Assembly: GCA_002205965.3 (NCBI GenBank)
Contig: NADL03000459.1
Location: forward strand, 496,001 to 560,000
DNA: 64,000 bases
Source: Kappaphycus alvarezii
Taxonomy: Eukaryota > Rhodophyta > Florideophyceae > Gigartinales > Solieriaceae
Direction of reading: 5' to 3'
Under the pieces are notes generated by a model. That model searched no databases. It had not been told where the DNA came from and worked only from the letters and a program-made list of their open reading frames with translations. Numbering within the stretch: the stretch's first letter is position 1; each line of letters opens with the position of its first letter. The translations under genes were made by a program, and so were the position numbers. Below, one piece after another: positions 37,501 through 49,999 of this stretch.

Positions 37501-37688
37501 GGAAATGTAAGAGGCACTACTGGTTACCCTGTGGGATATTTTGGGCCACAACCGACCACGTCTTCCTAATATTAAATCGCCCCGCATTTTCCTCCAATGC
37601 AGGTTCTGCCCTATGCATTAAAATTCCGCAGGTAACAACTGGCCACACTTTTCATGCATTAAAACACCCCAATTTTCCGACCCTCTGA

Positions 37689-38995
37689 ACCATGGTTTGA
37701 TCAAATGATTGGAAGACTCCCAATCTTACCCCCACTTGAAGTAAGTCAAATACATCCCCGTCCGACACCATTTCGATATCATAATTCGAAACGAACGTCG
37801 AAAAGAATAGCAAATGGAAATTTTGATTCTATTGTAAAATAGAAACTAGGATTCTATTTAGGGATATACTTTACATTGGTGCTTTGAACCACATATGGAC
37901 TGCAGATGCCTTGCAGTTATTCTTAGGAACATTTGAGTAGTTACAATGATGTTTTTCTGGAGAATGAATAAAACATCGAGTTCATTATCAGGCCAGTTCC
38001 TTCATTGCGTAAGAGACTAAATTGTGCACTTTCGTCTCGAAAGTTTCTTGAAGAGGAGTAACTGATAGTACCAAATCAAAAATTTATCTAAAAGCTGTTT
38101 ATTAAGCATTTTTACTTGTCGGCGGTGGGATGGGCGAGGAGAAATGCGGCGCCAGGGTCTTTGCGCAAATCAAGGCCCCATATCCGGTAGAAAGTGGGTT
38201 TTTAGGGGACAGGTTCTCTCCTCCTGCTGTAGCCGTCTGTGAGCGTTTGCTCTACGAGAACACCCGAATTACAAGCTGTCTGATGACTCGGGAGGGGTCT
38301 TTACGCCGACACCCAAACGCTTCCCCGCTGTCCGGCCTGATCTCTACGGGTCAAGGGGCGGCAACTGCATATGGGGTGATCAGTCCCCGCCGAAGCCTGG
38401 TGAGGGAAGATGTTGGGTTTGCTGCGCTGAGCGCCTTTGAATAGAGAATTTGAGCTGCCGTGGGGCGCATAGGAAGGTTAAAAGAACTTTAATTCATTCA
38501 TGTCGGAGACTTCTGTGGCCGTTCCAAGTCCCAGACGTACGTGCAGACTTGAATTTGAATCTGAATCTGAATTTTAGAACCCGTTATATTTGGACCTAAA
38601 AGAAAACTCGTTTCAACGGTACGTTGTAGATCAGTTGAGTTCTCAACCGCGCCTGAGTAGATCTGCACTTTTCTGTATTGTACTTTACAGTTTACTTTAA
38701 ACCCGTACAGTTTTCTCCCGCGCAGTGTCAATATGTACGTTTTCGAATCGTTCCTCGAAAAAATTTACTTTCACAACTGTAACGTTGCTGTAAGTATTTC
38801 AACAAAGGCTCAGTAACCGTTGGCACAATCTCTGATATTAAATAGACTCTGGTAGTGATGAGTTTTACGTCCCAGCTGCCGATTTAGGGTCCGCAGGTGC
38901 TACTCGGTGTCAATTAACTTGAGAATATTATAAAAAGGTGCACCTATGCCCTAGTTCACTCACTTCAGGAACACACCCGAAATAAGGTCAGCTGT
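37689..38995. other. intergenic with GC-rich patch and dispersed repeat
   Basis: 38120-38435 is clearly more GC-rich than its surroundings and is open at 38130-38444 (+, 104 residues), but shows no motif; it contains an inverted pair GGGGCGG/CCCCGCC (about 38354-38391). 38939-38968 is the inverted copy of a 30-base word at 13307-13336. Confidence 0.4.
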
Positions 38996-39247
38996 TGTGA
39001 AAGTCAAGCAACTTATCCAATTGAAAGTGTGATGTGTCTTCGTAACCCACAGTATATTCGGCACATTACCCTTAACCAATTCGTATCTTTTACAATCCAT
39101 CGACACCCGCTAAGTGAATAACTCAGCGGTCGTTTTCAATTAAATCATCACGATCCATCAACTTTACCACACTACAAATAGCTCTAAATCTTCCTCAGAT
39201 TCCAGACAATCTGAGAATTACCAATTCACTAAAGTTCATTGATTGTT
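38996..39247 (+). repeat. 5' LTR of copia A
   Basis: 252 bases beginning TGTGAAAGTC; differs from the 3' copy at about 13 sites with no length difference. Confidence 0.85.
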
Positions 39248-41997
39248 AGAACTTTAGAAGATGCACCAACACTTCTGGCACCCGTCAGCCTCTAAACTAT
39301 ACAGTCTTCTCAAGCGGATGAAGCCAGAGAATACAAACGAGAACACACTAAAAGTACTGAAATAAATACAAGCCACATGCCTTACCTGTGCAAAATATAG
39401 TAAGGGGCCACACAGATTCAGAGTTACCCTACCTTCTGGAGAATTCATCTTCAATCATGAGATCGCCATGTTCTTTGTTTGGATCGACGGCAATCCCGCA
39501 GTTCACGTAGTCGACACGCATACTCATTTTTCAGCTGCAGTATTTCTACAGGATAAATCTACGTCGATCATCTGGAACGCGTTCATCCTATGCTAGGCAT
39601 CCGTGTATGTCGGGTACCCCGATAAGATGCGCCTGGACCAGGATATTGTGTTCACAAGTGAGTAGTTTCGCAAACTAATAGTGTCCGCCGGAATCGAGGT
39701 GCAATATTCGGGAGTAGAATCACATAACGCGCTTGGGGCTGGCGAAAGATACCATGCTCCACTCCATCTAATATATAACAAAATCGAAGAGGACGTTCCA
39801 AGTATTCCACCGTATATTGCCTTACAACTCTTTATCAAATCTATGAATGGTACGGTTGGACCAGAAGGTTTTGTACCACAATGCTCGTATTTGGCGCAAT
39901 ACCACGCTTCCGACCCCATTCCACTCCGTTACTGTCTCATGAAGATAGGATGAAAGCCATGCAAGTAGCCCGACTCCAGATGGTGTATATTACCGCAGAA
40001 ATGCGCATCAAAAGGGCAGTCAGAGCACAGCCTCCCCAGCAACAAAATAAGCTGTCGCTCCCGGTGACCAAGTGAACGTTCATCATGAAAAGGACAATAA
40101 CAGGAGAGATCCATACGAAGTATCCCGTACCTTCGACAAAATAGTCTGTGTGAAACGATCAGACAAAGAGGCAAAATATAGTATCGATGATGTCTTACCA
40201 ACCAAACAAGCACCAGACCCAACATTCATAAACCACTTGTCATCCACTATTAAACAGTGGACGAAAAATGACGAAAACTTTCGCATCTTTCTTACAGAAG
40301 TATTGACACCCGGTGACCCTCGAGGCAATGATCCTAATTTCGAAAAGGCAATAGAAAAAGGACTCAAGGGATTGTTAGAAATATAGACATTTCCTCTTGT
40401 AGAGTTATATTGTAGGTGATATTATATCGATTACAAATCAATCAAACAATACAAATAACGACCGCTACCAACGGTTATGAAATTCACAAGTAATAAGTCC
40501 ATTCATTCAAATGTCATGGCACATCCATGTACCTTCGGTCATCAAGAAAGAGATGTATACGAAATCGTACTCAAAGAACACGTACTGCAGGATGCCAACA
40601 TCCTTGGATGCCGAATCGTCCTGACCATGAAAAAAAGGATACCGCCCAGGAACTGTACAAAGCACGACTAGTAGCCCAAGTTCACCGCGACCGCTGGAAG
40701 CATCAACTATTCCACCCTTCCACTACGCTCCTACACAGTTCAATTCGTGTGCTTACAGCCATTGCAGCTCTGTTTGGATTCCGAGTCTGATCACAAGGTG
40801 TGACCCAGGCTTACTTGCAATCTGCGGACAAACTGGTGCGCGATATATACTTGAAACCATCAAAGGAATTTAAACTGGATGAGGACCGTCTTATCGAAAT
40901 ATTGAAGCCCTTATAAGGACTGAGTGACGCAGGTGATTATTGGGGCGCCACTATCATGAAGCATCTAAAGGATTATCTCCGCATGACTCAATCTGCTCTA
41001 GACATCTGCATGTTCTTCAAACACATTAGCGGCACATCCCATGGGCTTTCGGGAATGTACGTGGATGATAGTCTCCACACGGTCACAGAAGAGTTCTTAG
41101 AAATAACCAAACAAACAGAGAAGAGGTTCAAGTCTAAACCACGCGAATTCGACAAGTTCAAGTTTTCTGGTTTACAAATAGAGAAAACAGCACAGGGCAT
41201 CCTCATTCACCAGAAAGAGTACACATCACGACTTCTTCCACTTCCCCGGGACCGCGATTGTAGGTAATTCCGATCAATCAGACAAAGGCTACAGTGGTTA
41301 ACCCATGCAAGACCAGATATCGCATGCGCTGTGAATAAATCAACCCAATTCACAATCAAAACATTCAGTCCCCAGTCGGTCCGGGAAATTAACTCAATAG
41401 TCAAGCAAGAATTCAAGCATCCCGAACGCGGGATACTGCAACGCAAACTGGACAAAGACTTACTGCATATACTTGTGTACACTGACGGATCATTTGCTGA
41501 CAATCCAGACTTCACAACCCAACTTGGGTGTATCATTATCTTGTGTGACAAAAACAACAACTGCAACATACTACACTACTCATCTTACAAAAGCAACAGA
41601 GTTGTGCGGTCAGTAATAGGAGGTGAAACGTGCGCATTCGCGGATGGGATGGATTTCGGTATCACGCTCAAACACGACATGGAAAATATGCTCTCGATCA
41701 ACTTACCTATTAGGCTATACGCAGACTCAAAGACCTATTTGATTTTATCACAAAAAACACAACCACGACGGAAAAAAGGCTTGTGATCGACGTACAGGCA
41801 TTGCGCGAGGCATATATCCGAATGGATATCCATGATTTCGCTTGGATCAAAAGCGAGCACAACCCTCCGGATGCTCTGCCACGTTCTCAATAATATCATT
41901 GACAATGTGGGGATCGATCACCCAATTCAGCAATGGGTCATACGTAACACTTGAACATATGGATTTTCACGAATCGGTTCAATCGATGGGGGAGGGA

Positions 41998-42249
41998 TGT
42001 GAAAGTCAAGCAACTTATTAAATTGACAGTGTAATGGGTCTTCGTAACCCACAGCATATTCGGCACATTACCCTTAACCAATTCGTATCTTTTACAATCC
42101 ATCGACATCCGCTAAGTGAATAACTCAGCGGTCGTTGTCAATTAAATCATCACGATCCATCAACTTTACCACACTACAAATAGCTCTACATCTTCCTCAG
42201 ATTCCAGACAACCTGAGAATTACCGATTCACTAAAATTCATTGTTTGTT
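41998..42249 (+). repeat. 3' LTR of copia A
   Basis: 252 bases beginning TGTGAAAGTC directly after a purine-rich tract; same length as the 5' copy, about 95% identical. Confidence 0.85.
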
Positions 42250-43530
42250 TCTTAAGTAGGACATGTTAAAACAGTACGTTTTAACCACATCTGTTCCCTG
42301 AGGGATATCATGATATTGGAAAAAGCTCACAATGTTTTTTACTGTGCAGTAAACAGTATCTTCAAAATAAGTAATAAACGGTATCTTGAAAATTTAAGTT
42401 GAAACGACAACAATGTAAATCGGATGTGTTGGGTTCAACTTTGTCAAACTTTATGGTATTAGTATAACAGGTGTCCGCTATACTCTTGAATTTTTAAGTA
42501 CAGAGTTCAATTTATCCTATCCCCTAGACTGCAGGTCGTTTTAGACTTTATTTTCGAGAAAAAACATTCTTAAAACAAATTTAAAATCTTCAAACATTCC
42601 AGAATAACCATTGAAACCCCTAAAATCCATTTATTGCCATTAGGAGGCGTTTTGAAGTCCAATATGCATCAGATATAGATTTTAACTCATTTTTACGTCT
42701 ACATCCAAACCGATAGACAATTCTACCTATTTTCGTTTATTTCAATAGGCCTTGAAGTACCCAAGACAGCATTGGTGGAATTCAAAGAAGCAGTTCCGAT
42801 CCCGTTCTAAGCACAGGAAAACACCGCAACTGCAGCACTTGAAAGAAGACTTGCGCCTGACACCATATGAACTACCATTCCGACGACAAAAGAATCATTT
42901 CCCTCTCCTTCTACTGGGAACACGAAGTGGAATATGCTGCTCATCGAGCAGCAAGCTAACAGCAGAATTGTTGTTAGCCCTAGTAACATATCCTCCATAA
43001 TTAACCTTATGCTTCCCACCCGAACATGTCTCTGAAGAAACAGTACTGTCCCATCACCAGCTCCTCACTATTTTCGATTCAGTAAAATCATGACCCTTGA
43101 CTAGGCTCCGCGCCAACTGAACTGTAAACTTCTTTTGGCTCCTGACCCAAGTTCTATCGATTTTAGAAAGCAATAGTTAGCTATTCGTACAAATTCTATC
43201 CAGGGGCCAAAAAATAAACACATTCAAGTACGAAGAGAGGGAAGGGGTGAAGTTTAGACAGCTCTGAGCTGGTATTAATGACGAGGCCTCCCTTGTTAAA
43301 ATTATAATCATCTACAACTTTTGGAATATTTAACGTTTTGTAGATCTTCCAAATACAGCACGAACGCGGCGCCAATTTGACGATTTACTCTTTGGTCTCT
43401 TTCGTCGTCGATTCAAAGTACGTTAATCTCCAAGCTCATAGACTGTAGAAAGCATTGCCACAGGGCCTTTGTCGAACCACGTGAGTGCTAGAAAATATTC
43501 ATTCTCTTACAACTCAGCGCCAAGCGTTTT
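42250..43530. other. intergenic, no supported gene
   Basis: A plus frame at 42752-43000 and other frames near it read faintly like eroded protein (VPKTALVEFKEAVPIPF) but I cannot assign them. The rest is AT-rich. Confidence 0.4.
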
Positions 43531-44837
43531 TTAATCTAGAACAATATTCCGACGAACTTTAATTGAAAGGCTCTTTGGAAAGATGGATTCATTTGATCTA
43601 ACAGTGTTAAGTGCTCCGATATCTCTTCCGCGAAGCAACCTGAAAAGCTTTGGGGTAGAGAAAATGTTTTCCGTGTAGACTTGGTACTGCATAGTACCGC
43701 TACATACTGAAAGGTACTTAAGGAGGTCGTCAGTGAGCCTTGCTGCAACTGAAGATGAATACGGTAATTTACTCTTATATCCCATGCAGTGATTCCATGG
43801 GCTCCGGTTGGAGTGGGGGAATGCAGAGAAAAGATATCTGGAATCACAGAGTACCCAGATCTTTAATACGGACCCGAATGGCTTATCACGCATCCGCTCA
43901 GTTTCTCCTGACCTCCCATAGTTCATAACCATCATTTCAACAGTGCTTAAATTCACGCTTGTCTCCCAACCTCTTCTCTCTGTCCCCATGATGGCATCAA
44001 ACAAGGGCTGCACCTTATGAAATAAATATTCTTTCCCGTTATCTCTCTGCGGGTCGTATGCATGAATGAATCTCTTAATGTCTTGAAAGAGAATCATATA
44101 CATGAACTTTTTAATGGAGTGAGACGGTTTAATTCGTCTGCTGTCCCAGTAGTTTTCTATCTATGGGCTTCTGTGGGCGTTCCGTATAGACATATTCCCA
44201 TAAAGCATCCGCTTTCTGTGGCTGTTGTTTTTTTCCATGGGCGACCTACGCCGGCTGATATCATTGCAGCGTAAATATTGGTATTAGTCGCGATTTGCTT
44301 CATGATGTTGGTGGTGACAAATAATTCGAAGATTTTAATGGGTTGAACACAAACGAGTTCCGCAAAGTGTGTTCGGCTTACCTTAAGCTGTAGATCTTTG
44401 GGGATCAATATGTAGGGTTGTAAAAGTTGGGATGCCGACTGGAAACTGCAACGTGGGCTGTTGTTGCTGCTGCTGGAGTGCGACTGTGGGCGTGTTCTAG
44501 CTGCGACTGCAGCTAGAAGATGAGCTATTGGGACGTTCTCGTCGTCAATGGTAGCTTGAATGCGGTCTGACTGCTGATCATTGTATTTTTCAGCTTCTGT
44601 AGAGGGATGGCATATTTCGTCGGTTGCCTTATAGTTCTCTTCTGAGTCCTCAGAGACGCAGACTATCGAGAATACAGCCATTTTTCGAGCGACTGAGGTG
44701 GTTTCCGGTGAGGTTTGGAACGAAATTTCCTTCGTCGAGGTGTTGATGGCAACTCTCAAGGGGCATAGGAGAGTAAAGGACATCCTAGGGTGAATTATAT
44801 GGTGAAAATGGCATTTCTGAGGCCAGGAAGGGCTCAA
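43531..44837 (-). mobile_element. piggyBac-type transposase relic 1
   Basis: Two long frames on the minus strand. The first (44837-44157, likely true start ATG 44681) holds an N-terminal acidic region and the typical entry to the transposase domain: PIKIFELFVTTNIMKQIATN, then GRPWKK. The second (44103-43531) contains VNLSTVEMMVMNYGRSG, LKIWVLCDSRYLF and YTENIFSTPKLFRLLRGRDIG. In piggyBac proteins the first catalytic Asp lies in DE-M and the second in YTDN-F; here they read VEMM and YTEN, so both acids are lost or changed. One frame change separates the halves and the C-terminal part is missing. A 12-base palindrome shared with relic 2 lies about 160 bases upstream. Confidence 0.7.
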
Positions 44838-44993
44838 AACTGACCTTTTTTTAATATTCTACATTAAAAAAATTCTGGATAGCACTATCCAAAACACAGT
44901 GTAGGGGATAAAGTAGATGGAGATCGCAACGTACTGTGAAAATATTTACTGTATTGTACGTACCAGTCTGATGTCTATCCGTCACAGAACTTT

Positions 44994-45005
44994 CCTCATA
45001 TGAGG
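44994..45005. repeat. 12-base palindrome CCTCATATGAGG
   Basis: Perfect palindrome upstream of piggyBac relic 1. The same 12 bases occur at 47772-47783, upstream of relic 2. Confidence 0.6.
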
Positions 45006-45204
45006 CCCACTTTGTTATTTTATGATGACAAAAATAGGAAGTACTGTATTGCGGTAGTCAAATAATTTTTTTGTCCTAATATTTATTAGTATAACATTTG
45101 CACTGTAAGGAGCTAGCTACAGTAATTTTCGACTGACCGACGTACTGAAGATCCAATATATTCTAACTTTATATACTCCCAGTCACCTCTTCACATCCAT
45201 CACT

Positions 45205-45285
45205 GGGATGGTGGCCTATGGTGGGAATCGTAGGTTGCTGACCCAGAGCCCGTGAGTTCGATTCTCGCTGGGCTTCTGTAATAAG
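45205..45285 (+). repeat. tRNA-like Pol III module (SINE candidate)
   Basis: A-box-like TGGCCTATGGTGG (45212-45224) and B-box-like AGTTCGATTCT (45255-45265). The T arm folds fully: GTGAG, loop TTCGATT, CTCGC. The acceptor stem does not pair, so a tRNA-derived SINE head or dead tRNA is likelier than a working gene. The flanking GCCC and GGGC extend the T hairpin. Confidence 0.45.
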
Positions 45286-45805
45286 TCCGAAAATTCCAAT
45301 GGGAACTCGACGGGATGTGAAAAAGCTGCCATCTCAGAGCGCTATTATGCATCCACTTGAACATGAGACAGAATACGGTGAAACCTCATAAAGGAATTAT
45401 TCAGTACACTAAAGACAGCAGCTAACTTCGCAAGACAGATGACGCAAGTAAAACCAGTAGGTGGCTAGAGAAATAGACCTCATTGGTCTTTTTTTATAAC
45501 AAAAAGTCACACTAATTTATATCAACTTGGAATCCTATTTAAGATCTATATGATGTTTATCGCGAACTTGGTCCATGAAGCAACACCTTTTTTGCTCGCC
45601 TGACAGATATAAACATCATCAAGGCCATTGTAAAGGCAAGTAAAACAGAGAAATTTTGACTTAATTACCTTACAAACTCGACAGCGACCCTGGTAAGATG
45701 AGTTAGCATACTCACCATTGTTCAATTTCCTCTACTTTTTGTTTGCAGCAAGATTAGTTCCAATCCCTGTGACAGGGTCCAGCATATCGTTGTCATCGTC
45801 ATTTT
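45286..45805. other. spacer between tRNA-like module and piggyBac relic 2
   Basis: No gene. It may include the body of the SINE-like repeat and the 3' end of the piggyBac element, whose terminus I could not define. Confidence 0.4.
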
Positions 45806-47584
45806 TTAAGCAGTTAGATGCCCTAAGTGATATCGAATCAAAATTATTTTCAATGAGTCCTTCAGTATCTCATAAAACTTGGATTGTGACAAGCAGAGTC
45901 TTGTACCGAAACAATGCTTATACAGTAAAAATGAATCAACAATTATGATCGACAGGTGAGATAAATTGACCCTGAACGACCAATCTTTGACTTCCATTTT
46001 CTTCTCAATTCCAATGGTATCTTGCCTACATCTGCTGTGACGATCGATTTGAGAACACGTGTCGTAGTATCTCTCCACAACCACTGGAACTGCAATCTGG
46101 AATTCCAATTTCCTTGTCTCGCCATCCACAGTTCTCCATCTTTCCCCAAAAAATTGGAGTTCCCTGATTGGTTGTGTGGCAACTGCTAACGAAATATCTT
46201 CGTTCCCTATCCATCCATAACACAGGAATTAAAAATTCGTTGGTGTCGAGATTCTTCGAAACCATCGAGTTATGATCTCCGCGCTTCGTAAGCTCCTGTG
46301 ACGACAAATTTTACATCGGAAATTCCTTAACCGCATTATTGACCACACCAATAAATCTCGTTCCATATATCATCAAGGCTTCCGCAATTGACACAGATGC
46401 AAAAAATGAATCCCCATATACGACGAGACCTTTTTTCAGCCAAGGTTGAACAGGACGAAGTTTGAGTGCGATGGTGTGGCAGAATTGCTCTGTGAAGTCA
46501 CGACGGAGGCCACCCGTTTTCCCCATCACGAGCTCCAATCTCAACATTATTTCAGACTGAGCACATGCAGAAGCCTTCAATTCGCAGCCATTCTCGGGCT
46601 TTCTGGCATAGGCACTGTAATGTGAGAGTCCTTTCTTGATCCAATCTCCCACAAGACCTTACCATCTGCTGATACTTTCATCGACGCAGATATGAGAAGA
46701 TGGCGTGACAATTTACCTGCGGTGGTCATTAATGGCCTTCAAAATCTACTTACCAGATACCATCTAGAGTCATTCAAGGGTCTTTTCTCTCATTCAGAAG
46801 TGTGATTGAAGCAAATATTTGCCAGAATCATCCAAAACTTCTACGTGACATTATCTTTCCAAAGCTCGGTGCTGGAATGTACTTCGATCCAGATTCACTC
46901 CAAAGGTCGCGGCAGTTGGAAAATAAAACCCTTTTCATTAGTAAGAGAATCCCAAAGAACTTCAATATCTCTCCTGACGAGACGGGATGATTTCCAGTAG
47001 CATCCAATCTATATTTTGTAAGGTCAGGCATGAATTTTAGGTGACAGAGCGGAAAGATACTCATAAAGAATTCAAATGGTTATAAATATCGAGGAGCACA
47101 ACCATACGCGAGAGTATTATAAGAATAGCCAACTATTTTGCAGCCTTTTGGGACACATTTTCATTAATAGTTGTGAAAACCTCCTGATTATTCCATGAGA
47201 AAAATCAGGTGCATCTGATTGATGCGCCGTGTAATCTTCGGAATTCCCTTCCAATGCCGACGAAGACGGTTGAAAAGCGCCCAAACCTTCATGTACTGCT
47301 TCGTTTGGCAATTATTCCTCCACTATAACGTCTGTTGGAGTTAATCCCACTTTAATGTTGACAATCTTCAACGTGACAGTTTTGAGACGATCACGTATCT
47401 TCCAGCTTGCATCCACTGACTTCCTCCTTCGACCGCTTACGATTTCGATGTGGACGGCAATGACGGTTCCAGCGATCAATTTCATCTTCCAAGCTGACAC
47501 ATACAAGCGCTTGCATTCCGCAGCTGACGTAACAAGGGAAGTATGGCAGTGAATGGGATTTCCTGGAACGGTTCGTGGATCCAT
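45806..47584 (-). mobile_element. piggyBac-type (DDE_Tnp_1_7) transposase relic 2
   Basis: Starts at ATG 47584 in good context. Blocks in order: an N-terminal basic domain (RRRKSVDASWKIRDRLKTVT), then GEILKFFGILLLMKRVLFSN with RDLWSESGSKYIPAPSFGK (47064-46828), then LKKGLVVYGDSFFASVSIAEAL with FIGVVNNAVKEFP (46652-46311), LTKRGDHNSMVS (46307 on) and YYDTCSQIDRHSRCRQDTIG with SFRVNLSHLSIIIVDSF (46129-45806). These match the piggyBac-derived transposase domain, including the Asp of YGDSFFAS. The frames switch several times and one stop interrupts the first block, so it is inactive. It differs strongly from relic 1, so this is a second family. Confidence 0.8.
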
Positions 47585-48621
47585 TTTTGTGAAAATTGAG
47601 GGGGAAATCGATGGGTATCGCGTCAGGGGAAGTTGTTCCTGTGTTGAGCAGAGTGGGAATTCTCGAAATGCTTGTTTTAATCGAGTATCTACCGGTTTAA
47701 AAGAGTACGGTGGAACTAAGAAAAGACGGCCAAAATTTTCTTGTATTTTAAAAAATAGTTGTAAAAGTTGTCCTCATATGAGGACAATGCTCCAATATAC
47801 ACTGTACACTAGCTAGAGGGCTGCATGTCAAATTTGATATTGCTGATCCTCCCGCCACCATGAAATGACAAGGAGTGCGGTGGCGATGGCCTGGCCACAC
47901 AGCGAATTTCATCGCATGCAGGAAAGAACGCCTCAGGGTGCAGCAGCGCTACATGGTTATCCTGTTCAGACTTACTCGTTTCGAGCGCGTAGCCTAAAAC
48001 TTCGCAATGCGGGATTCGATGTCTACAGTAACACAGATTTTGAGATTGCAATTGCGCACGGCGGTCCGCATGAGCTGCGGTTCCACAGCGTTGTGACTGG
48101 ATTTGGGGCTACAGGAGCGGCCGGGGCCGGCGGTGGTCCATGTGTGTACTGCACAGTAAATGTGCAGGATGTTGGTTTGGGGCGACTTGGGCGCATTGGA
48201 ATGGCAGAGGTTGTGAGTAAGCCGGCAGGAGGCGGTGATGTCGGGAGAGATGTGTAATGCTGCCCCGTTTTTTGGAATGGCAGTTGTGCAATTCGTGGCG
48301 TAATCAAATGGCGTAGATTTTATAATCAAGGTGGGGCTCTACTTGGGCGGCTTGCGTCAAAAGCGTAATCCGTCATTTTTTTGAATTTTAAAGGAGTGCG
48401 GTCTGGATCTTGGCCCAGTCGTTGCGCTGATCCAAGAAAAGTAATGTGGACGCTGCAGTCTTTCGAAGAAACAAGGAGCTGGTGACGCTCAGCTCCTGTA
48501 ATAAATGATATCGTGTTTTGTACTTCTTTATAAATTCAAGTCTTATCGTTAGTATCGAGAAACACGCTGACAACATCCCTGCAGATGTGAGGACCATCAA
48601 AATAGGCAAAAAATTTGCCAG
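47585..48621. other. stretch with palindrome and one GC-rich ORF
   Basis: TTGTCCTCATATGAGGACAA (47768-47787) is a perfect 20-base palindrome about 185 bases upstream of relic 2. A plus frame at 47865-48257 (130 residues, Gly/Ala-rich second half) overlaps minus frames of similar length; no family motif, so I do not call a gene. Confidence 0.4.
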
Positions 48622-48673
48622 GGTGATTCGAACCTCAGCTTCAGTTTGCAGCTGTGAAACCAACTTTGGCTAC
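48622..48673 (-). repeat. tRNA-like Pol III module on minus strand
   Basis: On the minus strand TAGCCAAAGTTGG (48672-48660) fits an A box and GGTTCGAATC (48634-48625) is a perfect B-box core. Between them CAGCT and AGCTG can pair around a nine-base loop. Acceptor and T stems do not pair well. Downstream (48619-48605), an inverted pair GGCAAA/TTTGCC with a T run could act as a Pol III stop. Confidence 0.35.
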
Positions 48674-49495
48674 TCACTTGAGTTGGGAGCACATGTCAAG
48701 AGTTTGCGCAAGGTCCTCCATGTCCCTTCTAAGGATGAAATCCAGGTTCGCAGATCTCTCGAGTACTCTCAACACCAGTTGCCTCTGAGATTCACCCTGT
48801 ACTGTGCAGGAAACTGCATAGCAGTATTTGACCGTTCGTCCCACGGAAGCAAGCTTCGGTAGTTGTCAAAACATGTATTGAAGGATATCCGTCGTTTCTG
48901 CTTTTCATGCGTCCTTTTGCCAACAATCTCTGGAAGACGTGACGGACGAGCAATTTGGGAAATAATCCAACCTACATTTTCCACAATCTCCTTGCCACCG
49001 CCTGCATCAAACATTATTGTGTATCCATCCCCTAACATATCCCTTAGGCGCGCAGACTTTCTCGAAACGGTATTTATTGATGGAAGCGGAATCCTGCTCG
49101 AATTCAGCATCCAAACGTTGTCTAATCGGAATCCTGTTCAGATTCTGAGTCCAAACCGTGACTAATACGGTTACTTACGTCTAGATTCGCGCCATAGCCT
49201 CATCTCTACGATGAATTCCTGCGGTCGATGACTTCCTTTGCTAGTACTGCGTTCTTACCCTTTTATCCCGTTGCGGAATGGCCTCACCACCACTCTTTCT
49301 GCAATGTAACACAGTGGCAATGTTTCTAACTCTTTTTCCGAGAAACTCCATTCTCTTACTTTTTGTAGCATACACGACTCTTTTCAATGGTATCAAGAAA
49401 GTTGCTTTCTTGACAACGGTGTTTTTCTTCTAGCGATTAACTAGATCGGAAGCAATCCGAGGTGTCGATTTTCCTCTAACAGCTTTGATGTGGCC
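48674..49495. other. stretch with weak frames
   Basis: A minus frame at 48769-49110 (113 residues) is open and basic, but I recognise nothing in it and a plus frame overlaps it. Confidence 0.35.
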
Positions 49496-49879
49496 ATGAC
49501 CGCGACCTGCTTTTGGGCCTTGTTAATGCGAAGCAAGTCAGATCGCTGCGAGGATCATGCACACTTCTGCGAATTTGCGCTGTTTATAAAACTTGTTGGC
49601 TTGTGGCTCCTACAGTATTTTTTCCGGTCCCAAAACAGCCGACTTTCTTGTATTCTACCATGGGTGCTCATTATAGTATTCTTCGGGAATGCTATTAGAG
49701 CTCTATTTGTTAGCAATTTGCGCAAGAATCTCCTAGTCCAAACTCCTTGTTTCTATCCTTTTGTTGTACCCAAGCCCATATGCAACACCACTGACACTAG
49801 CTACGGACAAGACAAACTGGTCCGCTTAGTGGATTATTGCAGTACATTGGAAATAGATAATTCAACGGGGAGAGGATGA
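49496..49879 (+). CDS. hypothetical small membrane protein
   Basis: Open from ATG 49496 for about 127 residues. Two hydrophobic segments are visible (LFIKLVGLWLLQYFF and ILPWVLIIVFFGNAI), with scattered Cys. No family recognised. It would converge on the BRK-like gene, whose stop lies 121 bases away. It may be a chance frame. Confidence 0.25.
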   Translation: MTATCFWALLMRSKSDRCEDHAHFCEFALFIKLVGLWLLQYFFRSQNSRLSCILPWVLIIVFFGNAIRALFVSNLRKNLLVQTPCFYPFVVPKPICNTTDTSYGQDKLVRLVDYCSTLEIDNSTGRG

Positions 49880-49999
49880 ACAAAACATGGCTCTTTCTTG
49901 TACAATGCACCAAGAAGGGCTTGCTTTCAAACTTGTTCTATACATACTGTACAAGCAACACAAAACATCGCAAGACCTCTCAACCACTCTAGATTCTCT

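Larger units (their letters stand above)
38996..42249 (+). mobile_element. Ty1/copia LTR retrotransposon, broken
   Basis: Fossil element of 3.25 kb bounded by two 252-base direct LTRs (38996-39247 and 41998-42249). A purine-rich tract (ATGGGGGAGGGA) lies directly before the 3' LTR. Visible parts in plus order are an integrase C-terminal region (about 39620-40080), reverse transcriptase (about 40480-41270, with the YVDD box) and RNase H (about 41460-41880). No gag or protease part is visible. Reading frames are interrupted several times. LTR divergence of about 13 in 252 bases (5%) suggests an old insertion. I found no clear target-site duplication. Confidence 0.85.
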
